Shown here one piece after another: positions 54,793-62,659 of a stretch of DNA of 64,000 nt. How positions within the stretch are numbered: position 1 is the stretch's first letter; each line of letters starts with the position of its first letter. The notes under the pieces were generated by a model. It saw nothing but the letters and a program-made list of their open reading frames with translations, searched no databases and had not been told where the DNA came from. Made by a program: the position numbers and the translations under genes. The stretch covers positions 2,170,001-2,234,000 of the forward strand of contig NZ_CP063808.1 of the NCBI RefSeq assembly GCF_018128905.1, given 5' to 3'. The stretch comes from Streptomyces sp. A2-16. GTDB lineage: Bacteria > Actinomycetota > Actinomycetes > Streptomycetales > Streptomycetaceae.

Positions 54793-56468
54793 CACGACTC
54801 CTCCTCGGTGGCGCCAACCGCGGTCTGCCGGGCGGTCGGCGCGGTGAGCGCCGGTTGCGGCTCGGCCAGGGCGTCGGGCAGTACGACGGTGAACTCCGCG
54901 CCTCCGCCCGCGGCCTCCCCGACGGTCGCGCTGCCGCCCTGACGTTCGGCGAGCTTGCGCACGAGGGAGAGCCCGAGTCCGCGGCCGCGGTGGGCGGGGG
55001 GCTCCTTCGTCGACCAGCCCTCGGTGAAGACCAGTTCGCGCTGTTCCACCGGGATTCCGGGCCCGGTGTCGCGCACCCTGAGGACGGCGGTACGGCCCTC
55101 CGCGTGGAGCTCGACCTCCACGCGCGCGTGCAGGGCACCGGCGACGGCGTCCAGGGCGTTGTCCACGAGGTTGCCGACGATGGTGACCAGGCCGCTCGGA
55201 TCGACCAGCCGGTCCGGCAGCCGGGTGCGGTCGGAGACCCACAGGGCGACCCCGCGCTCGGCGGCGACGGTCGCCTTGCCCACCAGCAGCGCGGCGAGCA
55301 ACGGGTCCTCGATCTTCTCGGTGACCTGTTCGGCGGTGGCCCGGTGGTCGCCCACGACCTCGCCGACGAACTCCACGGCGTCGTCGTACATCTCCAGCTC
55401 CAGCAGCCCCAGGAGCGTGTGCATCCGGTTGGCGTGCTCGTGGTCCTGGGCGCGCAGGGCGTCGATGAGCCCGTGGGTCGAGTCGAGCTCCCGGCCGAGC
55501 TGCTCCAGTTCGGTGCGGTCGCGCAGGGTGGCGACGGCACCTCCGTCGTCCGTGGGCATGCGGTTGGCGACCAGCACCCGCTGGCCTCGGACGGTGACCA
55601 GATCGGTCCCTGTCACCCGTCCGGCCAGGACATCGGCCGTACGGCCGTCTCCGAGCGCCTCGTCGGGAGAGCGGCCGACGGCCTCGTCGCCGATGCCCAG
55701 CAGACGCCTGGCCTCGTCGTTGAGCAGGCGGATGCGTCCGGCGCGGTCCAGGGCGACAACGCCCTCCCGGATGCCGTGCAGCATGGCCTCGCGCTCGGCG
55801 AGGAGGCCGGAGATGTCGGAGAAGGCCAGGTCACGGGTCTGCCGCTGGACTCTCCTGGAGATGAGCCAGGCTGCCAGCGCGCCGACGGCGAGGGCCCCGC
55901 CGGCGTAGGCGAACAACCCCGGGATCGCGTGGATCAGCCGGGCGCGCACGCTGTCGTAGGCGATGCCGACCGAGACCGCCCCGACGATCTTGTGCTCGCT
56001 GTCGTACAGCGGCACCTTGCCGCGGGCGGTACGGCCCAGGGTGCCGCTGTCGATCTGCATGACCTCGTCGCCGGCCAGCGCCTGGCCGGGGTCGGTCGAG
56101 ACGGTCCTGCCGACCTCGCTGCGGGTGGGGTGCGACCAGCGGACGCCGCGCCAGTCCATCACCACGACGTACTCGGCCCCGGTCGCCCGGCGGATTCGCT
56201 CCGCCTCCTTCTGCACGGGGCCGTTGGGCAGCGGGGGCGTGTCCTTGACCTGCTCGGCGATCTGCGACTCGGCGGCGGTGGTCTGGGCGATGGCGAGGGC
56301 CCGGCGCATCGCCTGGTCGTCCAGCTGGTTGCTGAGAGGCGCCAGGAACAGTCCGGTCGCGAGCACCGCGACTCCCGCGGCGATCGCCAACTGCATCAGA
56401 AGCACCTGCGAGAACACCCGGCGGGGCAGCCCGAGGCGCAGACGACGTGCGGGGGGAGTGCGGCTCAT
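54792..56468 (-). CDS. CitA/DcuS-type sensor histidine kinase
   Basis: About 558-aa kinase. Transmembrane helix 1 (about residues 20-42) and helix 2 (IPGLFAYAGGALAVGALAAWLIS) flank a periplasmic PAS/sCache sensor domain of about 130 residues with the GxEYVVVMDWRGVRWSHP and IVGAVSVGI motifs that bind di- and tricarboxylates in CitA/DcuS. A cytoplasmic PAS, a dimerisation helix with phospho-His in RAQDHEHANRMHTLLGLLEL, and HATPase_c (VGNLVDNALDA, GRGLGLSLVRKLA) follow. A TACCGT hexamer lies 7 bases before the MSRTPP start, so a leaderless message is likely. Expected ligand: citrate or a C4-dicarboxylate. Two citrate synthase genes lie just upstream. Confidence 0.92.
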   Translation of the reverse strand: MSRTPPARRLRLGLPRRVFSQVLLMQLAIAAGVAVLATGLFLAPLSNQLDDQAMRRALAIAQTTAAESQIAEQVKDTPPLPNGPVQKEAERIRRATGAEYVVVMDWRGVRWSHPTRSEVGRTVSTDPGQALAGDEVMQIDSGTLGRTARGKVPLYDSEHKIVGAVSVGIAYDSVRARLIHAIPGLFAYAGGALAVGALAAWLISRRVQRQTRDLAFSDISGLLAEREAMLHGIREGVVALDRAGRIRLLNDEARRLLGIGDEAVGRSPDEALGDGRTADVLAGRVTGTDLVTVRGQRVLVANRMPTDDGGAVATLRDRTELEQLGRELDSTHGLIDALRAQDHEHANRMHTLLGLLELEMYDDAVEFVGEVVGDHRATAEQVTEKIEDPLLAALLVGKATVAAERGVALWVSDRTRLPDRLVDPSGLVTIVGNLVDNALDAVAGALHARVEVELHAEGRTAVLRVRDTGPGIPVEQRELVFTEGWSTKEPPAHRGRGLGLSLVRKLAERQGGSATVGEAAGGGAEFTVVLPDALAEPQPALTAPTARQTAVGATEEES

Positions 56469-56624
56469 ACCCATGACGGTACGGGGAGGTGCCGGATCTG
56501 CCGCAGGGGGTGTGGCATGGATCTCTTGATCAACACGTTGACGGATGTTGCCGTCGGGCCGGCCTGACAGTGCGGTGACGGGCACACCGGGTGCACACCG
56601 GGGCCGAGAGGCACAAGGGGGCCG

Positions 56625-57569
56625 TCAGCTCGTCGCCGCCGCCGAGGTCGTCAGCTCGTCCACCGCCACCACGTCCATCCGCGCGGGTGAGCCGAGCACC
56701 GACGCCCCACAGCTCTCCGGGCGGGGCGGCAGGGACGCGGTCTGCGCCACCAGGACGCGCCAGCGGCGACCGTCGGTGTGCGCGACGGTCACCTCCCACT
56801 GCGGGGCCGCGCCGTCCGTGCGGACGACCGTCAGCGCCTCCGCCTCGTACTCGCCCACCGCCGTGCGCACGGCCAGCTCGGCGGCCTGGCCGGGACGCTC
56901 CCAGGCGGAGTTGCCGCGACACCCCTCGACCACGACCCGGCCCTCCTGGACGCTGTGGAGGACGTCCTTGACGGCATGGGCCTCGGCGCGGCCGTAGGCG
57001 TAGCCGTACGGCAGGACGAGCAGCGTCGGGGAGAACCGGTGACCACCCAGATGGGTGACCTCCCAGGCGCCCCCGACACCCGAGGCGGCGAGTTCCGCGG
57101 CGAGCGGGCGGCCCAGGAGTGCGCAGCAGCGGTCCCGTTTGCCGTTGGTGCAGACGAGCGCCAGCGGATCGCCGGTGTGGGGGCGTCCGCCGAGCCTCGC
57201 GTCGAAGCTGCCGTGGTCGCCCCTGCCGAGTGCGGCGAGATCCAGGTCGAGCAGGTCACGCGGATCGCACGTCGTCGCGCTGTGCAACCACACGTTCCCG
57301 GGCACGGTGTGGGCGGCGTACACCTGCCGGAGGGTGGGTGTACCGCTGTCGGCGTGCCGACCGGGGCGGCGGATCAACGCGATGCGCACGCCCGTGTCCT
57401 TGGCCGCGGCCTCCAGGGCGCGGCCCAGCGCGGGATCCAGGTGGCTCGAGGTGAGCGCCTTGGCGCCCCAGGGGCCGGGCTGTTCCAGCAGCAGCCAGGT
57501 CCGCGCGGTGGCCGCGGTTCCGGAAACGGGCTCGTCCAGGTCGTGCGAGACCGTTGAGCAGGTACTCAC
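56625..57569 (-). CDS. sucrase/ferredoxin-like protein, iron-box controlled
   Basis: 314-aa member of the sucraseferredoxin-like family (thioredoxin-like [2Fe-2S] ferredoxin fold). Cluster-ligand candidates are CTNGKRDRCCALLG (about residues 140-153) with EVTHLGGHRFSPTLLVLPYG (about 170-190). The C-terminal 90 residues are divergent and Val-rich. The GTG has no Shine-Dalgarno sequence but sits 7 bases after a TAGGCT -10 hexamer, itself inside a near-consensus iron box. Iron repression by DmdR1/IdeR is therefore strongly suggested, and with it a role in iron acquisition, such as an electron carrier for ferric-siderophore reduction. That role is inference. Confidence 0.88.
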   Translation of the reverse strand: MSTCSTVSHDLDEPVSGTAATARTWLLLEQPGPWGAKALTSSHLDPALGRALEAAAKDTGVRIALIRRPGRHADSGTPTLRQVYAAHTVPGNVWLHSATTCDPRDLLDLDLAALGRGDHGSFDARLGGRPHTGDPLALVCTNGKRDRCCALLGRPLAAELAASGVGGAWEVTHLGGHRFSPTLLVLPYGYAYGRAEAHAVKDVLHSVQEGRVVVEGCRGNSAWERPGQAAELAVRTAVGEYEAEALTVVRTDGAAPQWEVTVAHTDGRRWRVLVAQTASLPPRPESCGASVLGSPARMDVVAVDELTTSAAATS

Positions 57570-57588
57570 AGAGGTGAGCCTAACCTGA
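57570..57588 (-). promoter_or_regulatory. DmdR1/IdeR-type iron box
   Basis: 19-mer AGAGGTGAGCCTAACCTGA matches the DtxR/IdeR consensus TTAGGTTAGCCTAACCTAA at 15 of 19 positions. It covers the -10 hexamer (TAGGCT on the minus strand) and transcription start of the sucrase/ferredoxin-like gene. Confidence 0.8.
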
Positions 57589-57620
57589 CTTGGGGCGCGG
57601 CGACTTCCGGCCTCGTGTTG

Positions 57621-58883
57621 TCAGGGCTCCGGCAGTGGTTGCGGTGGCTTGGGACCCACATAGATGCCGCTCGGCCGCATGCGCAGGGGGCGTTCCCCGT
57701 ACTCCTCCAGCGCGTGGGCGATCCAGCCCGCCGTACGGGCGACGGCGAAGATGGTCTCGCCCGCCGTGGACGGCATCCCGGAGGAGACGGTGAGCACGGC
57801 GAGGGCCAGGTCCACGTTGGCGTGCAGGGGAGCGTGGCGGGCCGTGGTGGCCACGATGTCGCGGGCCGCGAGGAGAGCGGGCTCGGCGCGCGGAATCCTC
57901 TCCAGGAGGGCGAACAGGACACGCGCGCGTGGGTCCTCGCCCGGGTAGAGCCGGTGACCGAGGCCCGGGATGCGGCGGCCGGCTCGCAGTTCCTCCGCGA
58001 TCACGGGGGCCGCGTCGCCCCGGTCGAGCACGTCGAGCAGCAGCTTGTGGGCGAGCCCGCTCGCCGCGCCGTGCAAGGGGCCCTCCAGGACGCCGAGCCC
58101 GGCGGAGACGGCCGCGTACGCGTGGGCGCGGGCCGATGCGGCGACGCGCACCGCGAGCGTCGAGGCCGCGAGGTCATGGTCGACGAGAAGGCCGAGTGCG
58201 GTGTCCAGGGTGCGCAGGGACGCGTCGTCGGGCTTGCGTCCGGTGAGGCGTGTCCACAGCCGGGGGCCCAGCGGGCCGTCGTCGCGGCGGCGGTCGTGGA
58301 GGACCGGCGGCAGGGCGCCGACGAGGGTCGGGATGAGGGTCCGCGCGGTGCCGAGCACGGCCTCCTCGGACAGGTCGAAGCGCAGGGGGTCGGCCGCCGA
58401 GGCGGCGATCGCGGCGATCCGCAACCGGTCGGTGGGGCTGGTGTGTTCGGGCAGCGCGTCCACCGCGCGGCGGGCCGCGTCGACCGTGCCGTCGGGCGCG
58501 GTGAAGGTGACGCCGGGCTGCATCCGACCGGTCCAGAGCCACTCCGCGATCTCTTCGTACGAGTGGCGCGCGGCGAGTTCGGTCGCGTCGACGCCCCGGA
58601 AGTAGTAGCGGTCCCGGTCGATGAACGTGATGCGGGTCCGTACGGACAGTTCGCCGCCGGAGCCCGGACTCCCGCCGCTTTCCCGGCGGTTGCGCCGGGA
58701 GAGGGCCTCCACCTCCTTGGCGTCGAAGGTGCTGCCCCGGCCGCCGGGGACGCGTCGGCTGCTGAGCTGGCCGCGGCTCACGTAGGCGTACACGGTCTCG
58801 GGCTTCACGCCGAGCAGCTCGGCGGCCTCCTTGGTGCTGAGCCGGTGGTCGGCGGAGCCGGGGAGGGGGTCTTGATCGCGCAT
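57621..58883 (-). CDS. citrate synthase-family enzyme fused to N-terminal helix-turn-helix
   Basis: 420-aa fusion. Residues about 14-62 are an excisionase/MerR-like winged helix (LSTKEAAELLGVKPETVYAYVSRGQLSSRRV...FDAKEVEAL). The rest is a citrate synthase small-type fold with active-site residues in place: His in GPLHGAASGLAH, His in GLGHRLYPGEDPR and Asp in HANVDLAL. It may synthesise citrate or methylcitrate, or serve mainly as a metabolite-responsive regulator. It is divergent from a stand-alone citrate synthase, with a perfect palindrome between them. The ATG has only a weak ribosome site. Confidence 0.9.
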   Translation of the reverse strand: MRDQDPLPGSADHRLSTKEAAELLGVKPETVYAYVSRGQLSSRRVPGGRGSTFDAKEVEALSRRNRRESGGSPGSGGELSVRTRITFIDRDRYYFRGVDATELAARHSYEEIAEWLWTGRMQPGVTFTAPDGTVDAARRAVDALPEHTSPTDRLRIAAIAASAADPLRFDLSEEAVLGTARTLIPTLVGALPPVLHDRRRDDGPLGPRLWTRLTGRKPDDASLRTLDTALGLLVDHDLAASTLAVRVAASARAHAYAAVSAGLGVLEGPLHGAASGLAHKLLLDVLDRGDAAPVIAEELRAGRRIPGLGHRLYPGEDPRARVLFALLERIPRAEPALLAARDIVATTARHAPLHANVDLALAVLTVSSGMPSTAGETIFAVARTAGWIAHALEEYGERPLRMRPSGIYVGPKPPQPLPEP

Positions 58884-58926
58884 AAGAGGTCACCGTATCC
58901 GCAGACGGGTGGGTTGATCGGTGTGC

Positions 58927-58941
58927 ATTGATTCAATCAAT
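58927..58941. promoter_or_regulatory. palindromic operator between citrate synthase genes
   Basis: ATTGATT-C-AATCAAT, perfect 7-bp arms with one central base, flanked by further TTGAT/TTGAC and GTCAA(CC) half-sites. It is the only AT-rich DNA in this area. Probable binding site for the adjacent helix-turn-helix fusion protein. Confidence 0.7.
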
Positions 58942-58995
58942 ATTGACAGTGAATGAGTCAACCATGGACAGTCGAATCAAGTCCAGGGAGGAATC

Positions 58996-60162
58996 ATGTC
59001 GGTCAACAGGTCCGCAACCACACTCGTCGACGTACCGCGAGGACTCGCCGGCGTCGTCGTCACCGACACCGAGGTCGGGGATGTCCGGGGGCGGGAGGGG
59101 TTCTATCACTACCGCCAGTACTCCGCCGTCGAGCTCGCGCACACCCGCGGCTTCGAGGACGTCTGGCATCTCCTCGTCCACGGCGAACTGCCGGACGCCG
59201 GACAGGCCGTGGCCTTCCGTGCCGAGACCGCGGCGCTGCGGCGGCTGCCGGACGAGGTGCGGGCGGCGCTGCCCGCCGTCGCCGCGGCCAGCGGGCGGTC
59301 CGGGCCGCTGGCCGGCATGCGCACCGCGTTGTCGCTGCTCGGTGCGGCGAAGGGGTTCCGGCCGGTGTACGACATAGACCCGGACGAGCGGCGAAGGGAC
59401 ACGCTCGTGGCGGCCGCGGCGGTGCCGACGCTGCTCACCGCGCTGCACCGGCTGGGTGAGGGGCTGGAGCCGGTCGAGCCGCGCGAGGACCTCTCGTACG
59501 CGGCGAACTACCTCTACATGTTGACGGGGTCGGAGCCGGAGCCTCAACGGGCCCGTGCGGTCGAGCAGTACTTGATCTCAACCATTGATCACGGCTTCAA
59601 TGCATCAACCTTTACGGCCCGGGTCATCGCCTCGACAGGAGCGGATGTGGCGGCGTGCCTCGTGGGGGCGGTGGGTGCGCTGTCCGGACCGTTGCACGGC
59701 GGTGCGCCGAGCAGGGCGTTGGACACCCTGGACGCGATCGGCACGCCCGACCGCATCGACCCCTGGATCAGGGAACGGGTGCTCGCCGGGGAGCGGATCA
59801 TGGGCTTCGGCCACGCGATCTACCGCACGGAGGACCCGCGCTCCCGGATGCTCAGGGAGGTCGCCCAGCGGTTCGGCGGTCCCCGCGTGGACTTCGCCGT
59901 AGAGGTGGAACGCCATGTCGAGGCGATCCTGGCCGAGCTCAAACCGGGGCGGGAGCTGCACACCAACGTCGAGTTCTACGCGGGCGTGGTCATGGAACTG
60001 TGCGGGCTGCCTCGCGAGATGTTCACGCCGACGTTCGCGGCGGCACGGGTGGTGGGCTGGAGTGCGAACGTCCTGGAGCAGGCGGCGGACTCGAAGATCA
60101 TCCGGCCGGTGGCGCGGTATGTGGGGGCGGAGGCGCCGGTGGCGGTGCCGATGATGGCCTGA
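58996..60162 (+). CDS. citrate synthase family protein
   Basis: 388-aa stand-alone citrate/2-methylcitrate synthase-type enzyme: condensation of acetyl- or propionyl-CoA with oxaloacetate. Active-site His in GPLHGGAPSRAL and GFGHAIYRTEDPRS, Asp replaced by the NVEF segment (ELHTNVEFYAGVVM), where canonical enzymes have NVD, so the general base is Glu, an unusual substitution for this position. The ATG has a strong GGGAGGAA site. An internal patch (about codons 193-205, near LISTIDHGFNASTF) uses rare AT-ending codons and repeats the operator-like motifs of the upstream promoter. Confidence 0.9.
   Translation: MSVNRSATTLVDVPRGLAGVVVTDTEVGDVRGREGFYHYRQYSAVELAHTRGFEDVWHLLVHGELPDAGQAVAFRAETAALRRLPDEVRAALPAVAAASGRSGPLAGMRTALSLLGAAKGFRPVYDIDPDERRRDTLVAAAAVPTLLTALHRLGEGLEPVEPREDLSYAANYLYMLTGSEPEPQRARAVEQYLISTIDHGFNASTFTARVIASTGADVAACLVGAVGALSGPLHGGAPSRALDTLDAIGTPDRIDPWIRERVLAGERIMGFGHAIYRTEDPRSRMLREVAQRFGGPRVDFAVEVERHVEAILAELKPGRELHTNVEFYAGVVMELCGLPREMFTPTFAAARVVGWSANVLEQAADSKIIRPVARYVGAEAPVAVPMMA
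59572..59610. promoter_or_regulatory. intragenic cluster of TTGAT/ATCAA-like motifs
   Basis: Inside the coding sequence: TTGATC (59572), ATTGATC (59584), TTCAAT (59596), TCAACC (59605). The same elements occur in the divergent promoter upstream. Codon third bases become A/T-rich only here. Confidence 0.45.
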
Positions 60163-60170
60163 GAGTGAAT

Positions 60171-60200
60171 GAGGCCCGGTGCCGTTCTGGCGCCGGGCTC
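60171..60200 (+). terminator. hairpin after citrate synthase gene
   Basis: GAGGCCCGGTGCC pairs imperfectly with GGCGCCGGGCTC, 8 bases after the stop. Confidence 0.75.
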
Positions 60201-60330
60201 ACGGGAGTCGTGAGCAGTGTCCGGGGTGTCGAACTGCTCGGAATCGGACGCATCTGCCGCTTGTCGACGGGTAGGGCGGGCGGCGGTCCGTGGGCACGGG
60301 TCAGGGTCGCTCAGGTGCCCGGGGAGGTCT

Positions 60331-60519
60331 TCAGGCGTCGGGGATGTCGGCCTTGGCGCGTACCAGGGTTTCCCGGGTCACCACGACGATCCGCTCGTAG
60401 TCGGCGCGTGCCGCGTCCGGAGGGAGCTGGCCGTCGAGCGCCGCAGTGGCCTCGGTCCCGATGACGGCGAAGTTGCCGTCGCTGAGCTCGAAGATGTCGG
60501 GACAGGTGTCGCCGCTCAT
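60331..60519 (-). CDS. small conserved-type hypothetical protein
   Basis: 62-aa cytoplasmic protein (MSGDTCPDIFELSDGNFAVIGTEATAAL...). One Cys, an acidic centre and no membrane segment. Short proteins with the same CPDIFEL.DG.FAVIGT pattern are, from memory, common in Streptomyces. Codon bias is good for its length. An AGGGA site lies 9 bases before the ATG. It is downstream of, and in the same direction as, the DUF6082 gene, but 198 bases away. The function is unknown. Confidence 0.75.
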   Translation of the reverse strand: MSGDTCPDIFELSDGNFAVIGTEATAALDGQLPPDAARADYERIVVVTRETLVRAKADIPDA

Positions 60520-60717
60520 GCTCCCGCGTTCCCTGGGAGAGGCACCAATGCGACGCACGATTCTCAAGGGAGTCCCCGTTCTCACGATGTGGGTGTTGGG
60601 CGGGGGACAGGGTAGTCCCACCGTCGACCCCTGTTGCCACACCCTCTGTCCATCCATTGAGACGGTCTACGCCAAACGGATCTGCGCCCCGGACGATTCG
60701 CCTTGCCTCAACTGGGT

Positions 60718-61260
60718 TCAATCGGCCGGAGGTTCACCCACCACCCACCACTCCTCCGTGTCGGCCTCGTCCAAGTCGCGAATGAGGTTGTCCACCATCC
60801 GGCCGATACGTCCCTCCTCCGAGTCGTCCTTGAGACTGGCCCGGTGCGGACGTGTGGACTCCCAGTACTTGCGGAAGAGCGCGCTCCTGCAGAGCACCCG
60901 CAAGTGGCCGTGCAACTCCTCCATCGTCGCGACGCCGATGCGGTAGCCGAACAGGGCGTTGGAGTAGAGGGCATTCGCGAAGAGGTGCTGCCGCAGATGG
61001 GTCGGCGACTCCACCTCGAAGGTGCTCAGGACCGCGGCCAGTTCGGGATCGTCGATGGCGCGCTCCAGGAGGCCGAGCTGCAGCTTTTGGTAGTCCACCA
61101 GGCTGGCGCGGAGGTTCTCGGCCCGCAGGGCTTCCGCCGACCGGTGTCGAGCTGCCTTGTTGCGCCGCGCGCTCAGTGCGGTGAGGACCCCGGCGGTGAA
61201 CGCGACCCCCGCCGCGAGCACGCAATCGAGCCCCGGCTTCCCAGACTTCTGTGTGGCCAT
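60718..61260 (-). CDS. DUF6082-like membrane-anchored protein
   Basis: 180-aa Streptomyces-type protein. One weak N-terminal hydrophobic segment (CVLAAGVAFTAGVLTALSA) is followed by a basic stretch and a helical domain (SLVDYQKLQLGLLERAIDDPELAAVL, YSNALFGYRIGVATMEELHGHLR, RSALFRKYWESTRPHR). The last part is acidic with WWVV. I place it in DUF6082 from memory; the role is unknown. The ATG has a GGGGG site. It is divergent from the CobW-type gene. Confidence 0.8.
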   Translation of the reverse strand: MATQKSGKPGLDCVLAAGVAFTAGVLTALSARRNKAARHRSAEALRAENLRASLVDYQKLQLGLLERAIDDPELAAVLSTFEVESPTHLRQHLFANALYSNALFGYRIGVATMEELHGHLRVLCRSALFRKYWESTRPHRASLKDDSEEGRIGRMVDNLIRDLDEADTEEWWVVGEPPAD

Positions 61261-61582
61261 GTCAACCCCCGGATCAGGCGGTCGTCCGCCGGTCGTCGGG
61301 GTTCGGGTCGACTGATGGGGACCGGCGAGCGGTGGGCGGCGCTTGCCGTCTCCCAGGGTGCCGAGCGGCTCTGATCGGCGGGGGAGGCGGAGAGGAGGCG
61401 CACGGAGGGAAGTGAGGGTCGCACGAACCGGCGCCTTGCCCAACGTCTGCCCCGCAAGCGCTGCTAACAATCGTTCACTTCGGGGGGATTGTTCCGGCTC
61501 GTATCCTGGTCCGGCATTCACACCCCGTACGTGCGCCGGGACCGCGATCCGGTGCACGCGGCAGCGCGAAAGAGGTCGTACG
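61261..61582. promoter_or_regulatory. DUF6082 / CobW divergent region
   Basis: 322 bases with no gene. A TATCCT hexamer near 61502 is the only -10-like element towards the CobW gene. A loosely palindromic AACAATCGTT at about 61467 was considered as a Zur site but does not match well. Confidence 0.4.
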
Positions 61583-62659
61583 TTGAGTCAGCCGAGCGGG
61601 AGCCCCCGGCAGATCCCGGTCGTCGTGCTCGCCGGATTCCTGGGTTCCGGCAAGACCACGCTTCTCAATCATCTCCTCCACCGCAGCGGTGGCAGCCGTA
61701 TCGGCGCCCTCGTCAACGACTTCGGTGCCATCGAGATCGACGCCATGGCCGTCGCCGGCGCGCTCGGCGACTCCACCGTCTCCCTCGGGAACGGCTGCCT
61801 GTGCTGCGCCGTCGACGTCAGCGAGCTCGACGGGTACCTCGCCAGGCTCGCCCACCCCGACGCAGGCATCGACGTCATCGTCATCGAGGCCAGCGGTCTC
61901 GCGGAGCCGCAGGAACTCGTGCGCATGGTGCTCGCGAGCGAGCAGACGGACATCGTGTACGGCGGTCTCGTCGAGGTCGTCGACGCCGCCGAGTTCGACG
62001 ACACCCGTGCCAAGCACCCCGAGGTCGACCGGCATCTCGCCCTCGCCGACCTCGTCGTGGTGAACAAGCTCGACCGGGCGGCCGGCCAGGACGCCGAGCG
62101 CGTTCTCGGGGTCGTCCGATCCCTCGTCGAGCACGCCGCCGTCGTCCCGGCCACCTACGGCCGCATCGACCCCGAGTTCCTCTTCGACTGCCGCCCCGGC
62201 GAGGAGCGCATCGGGCAGCTGTCCTTCGACGACCTTCACGACCGCACCGACGAACACGGTCACGAGGACCACCTGCACTCGGGCTACGACAGCGTGCCCT
62301 TCCGGTCCGACGTGCCCATGGACCCCCGTCGGCTGATGGCCTTCCTCGACAGCCGGCCGGAGGGGCTGTACCGGATCAAGGGGTACGTCGACTTCGGACC
62401 GTACGACACCCGCAACCGCTACGCCGTGCACGCCGTGGGCAGCTTCCTGCGGTTCTACCTCGAGCCGTGGAGCGCCGGGGACGAACGGCTCACCCAGCTC
62501 GTCCTCATCGGCTCCGGCAGCGACACCTCCGCGCTCGGCAAGGAGCTGGAGGCGTGCAAGGCGGACCACGAGGACGCCCCACATGCCGACGAGGCGGGCA
62601 TGTGGGGCGTCCTGCGCTACGTCCGCGGGACCGAGGAGGATCCCGAGGAACCGGCCTAG
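61583..62659 (+). CDS. CobW/ZNG1-type GTP-dependent metallochaperone
   Basis: 358-aa G3E-family GTPase. G1 GFLGSGKTT (residues 18-26), metal-binding CxCC motif in GNGCLCC (about residues 72-76), EASGLAEP and NKLD (G4) follow, then a His/Asp loop DEHGHEDHLHS (about 230-240) and the CobW C-terminal domain. Such proteins deliver zinc (or cobalt) to client enzymes. The TTG start has an AGAGG site 8 bases upstream; the longer upstream frame is not conserved. The stop overlaps the parC stop tail to tail (CTAG). Confidence 0.92.
   Translation: MSQPSGSPRQIPVVVLAGFLGSGKTTLLNHLLHRSGGSRIGALVNDFGAIEIDAMAVAGALGDSTVSLGNGCLCCAVDVSELDGYLARLAHPDAGIDVIVIEASGLAEPQELVRMVLASEQTDIVYGGLVEVVDAAEFDDTRAKHPEVDRHLALADLVVVNKLDRAAGQDAERVLGVVRSLVEHAAVVPATYGRIDPEFLFDCRPGEERIGQLSFDDLHDRTDEHGHEDHLHSGYDSVPFRSDVPMDPRRLMAFLDSRPEGLYRIKGYVDFGPYDTRNRYAVHAVGSFLRFYLEPWSAGDERLTQLVLIGSGSDTSALGKELEACKADHEDAPHADEAGMWGVLRYVRGTEEDPEEPA

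Noticed and set aside
61460..61485. Zur-type site before the CobW-type gene
   Set aside because: AACAATCGTT is palindromic in part but the flanks do not match the 7-1-7 Zur consensus; not strong enough to call.
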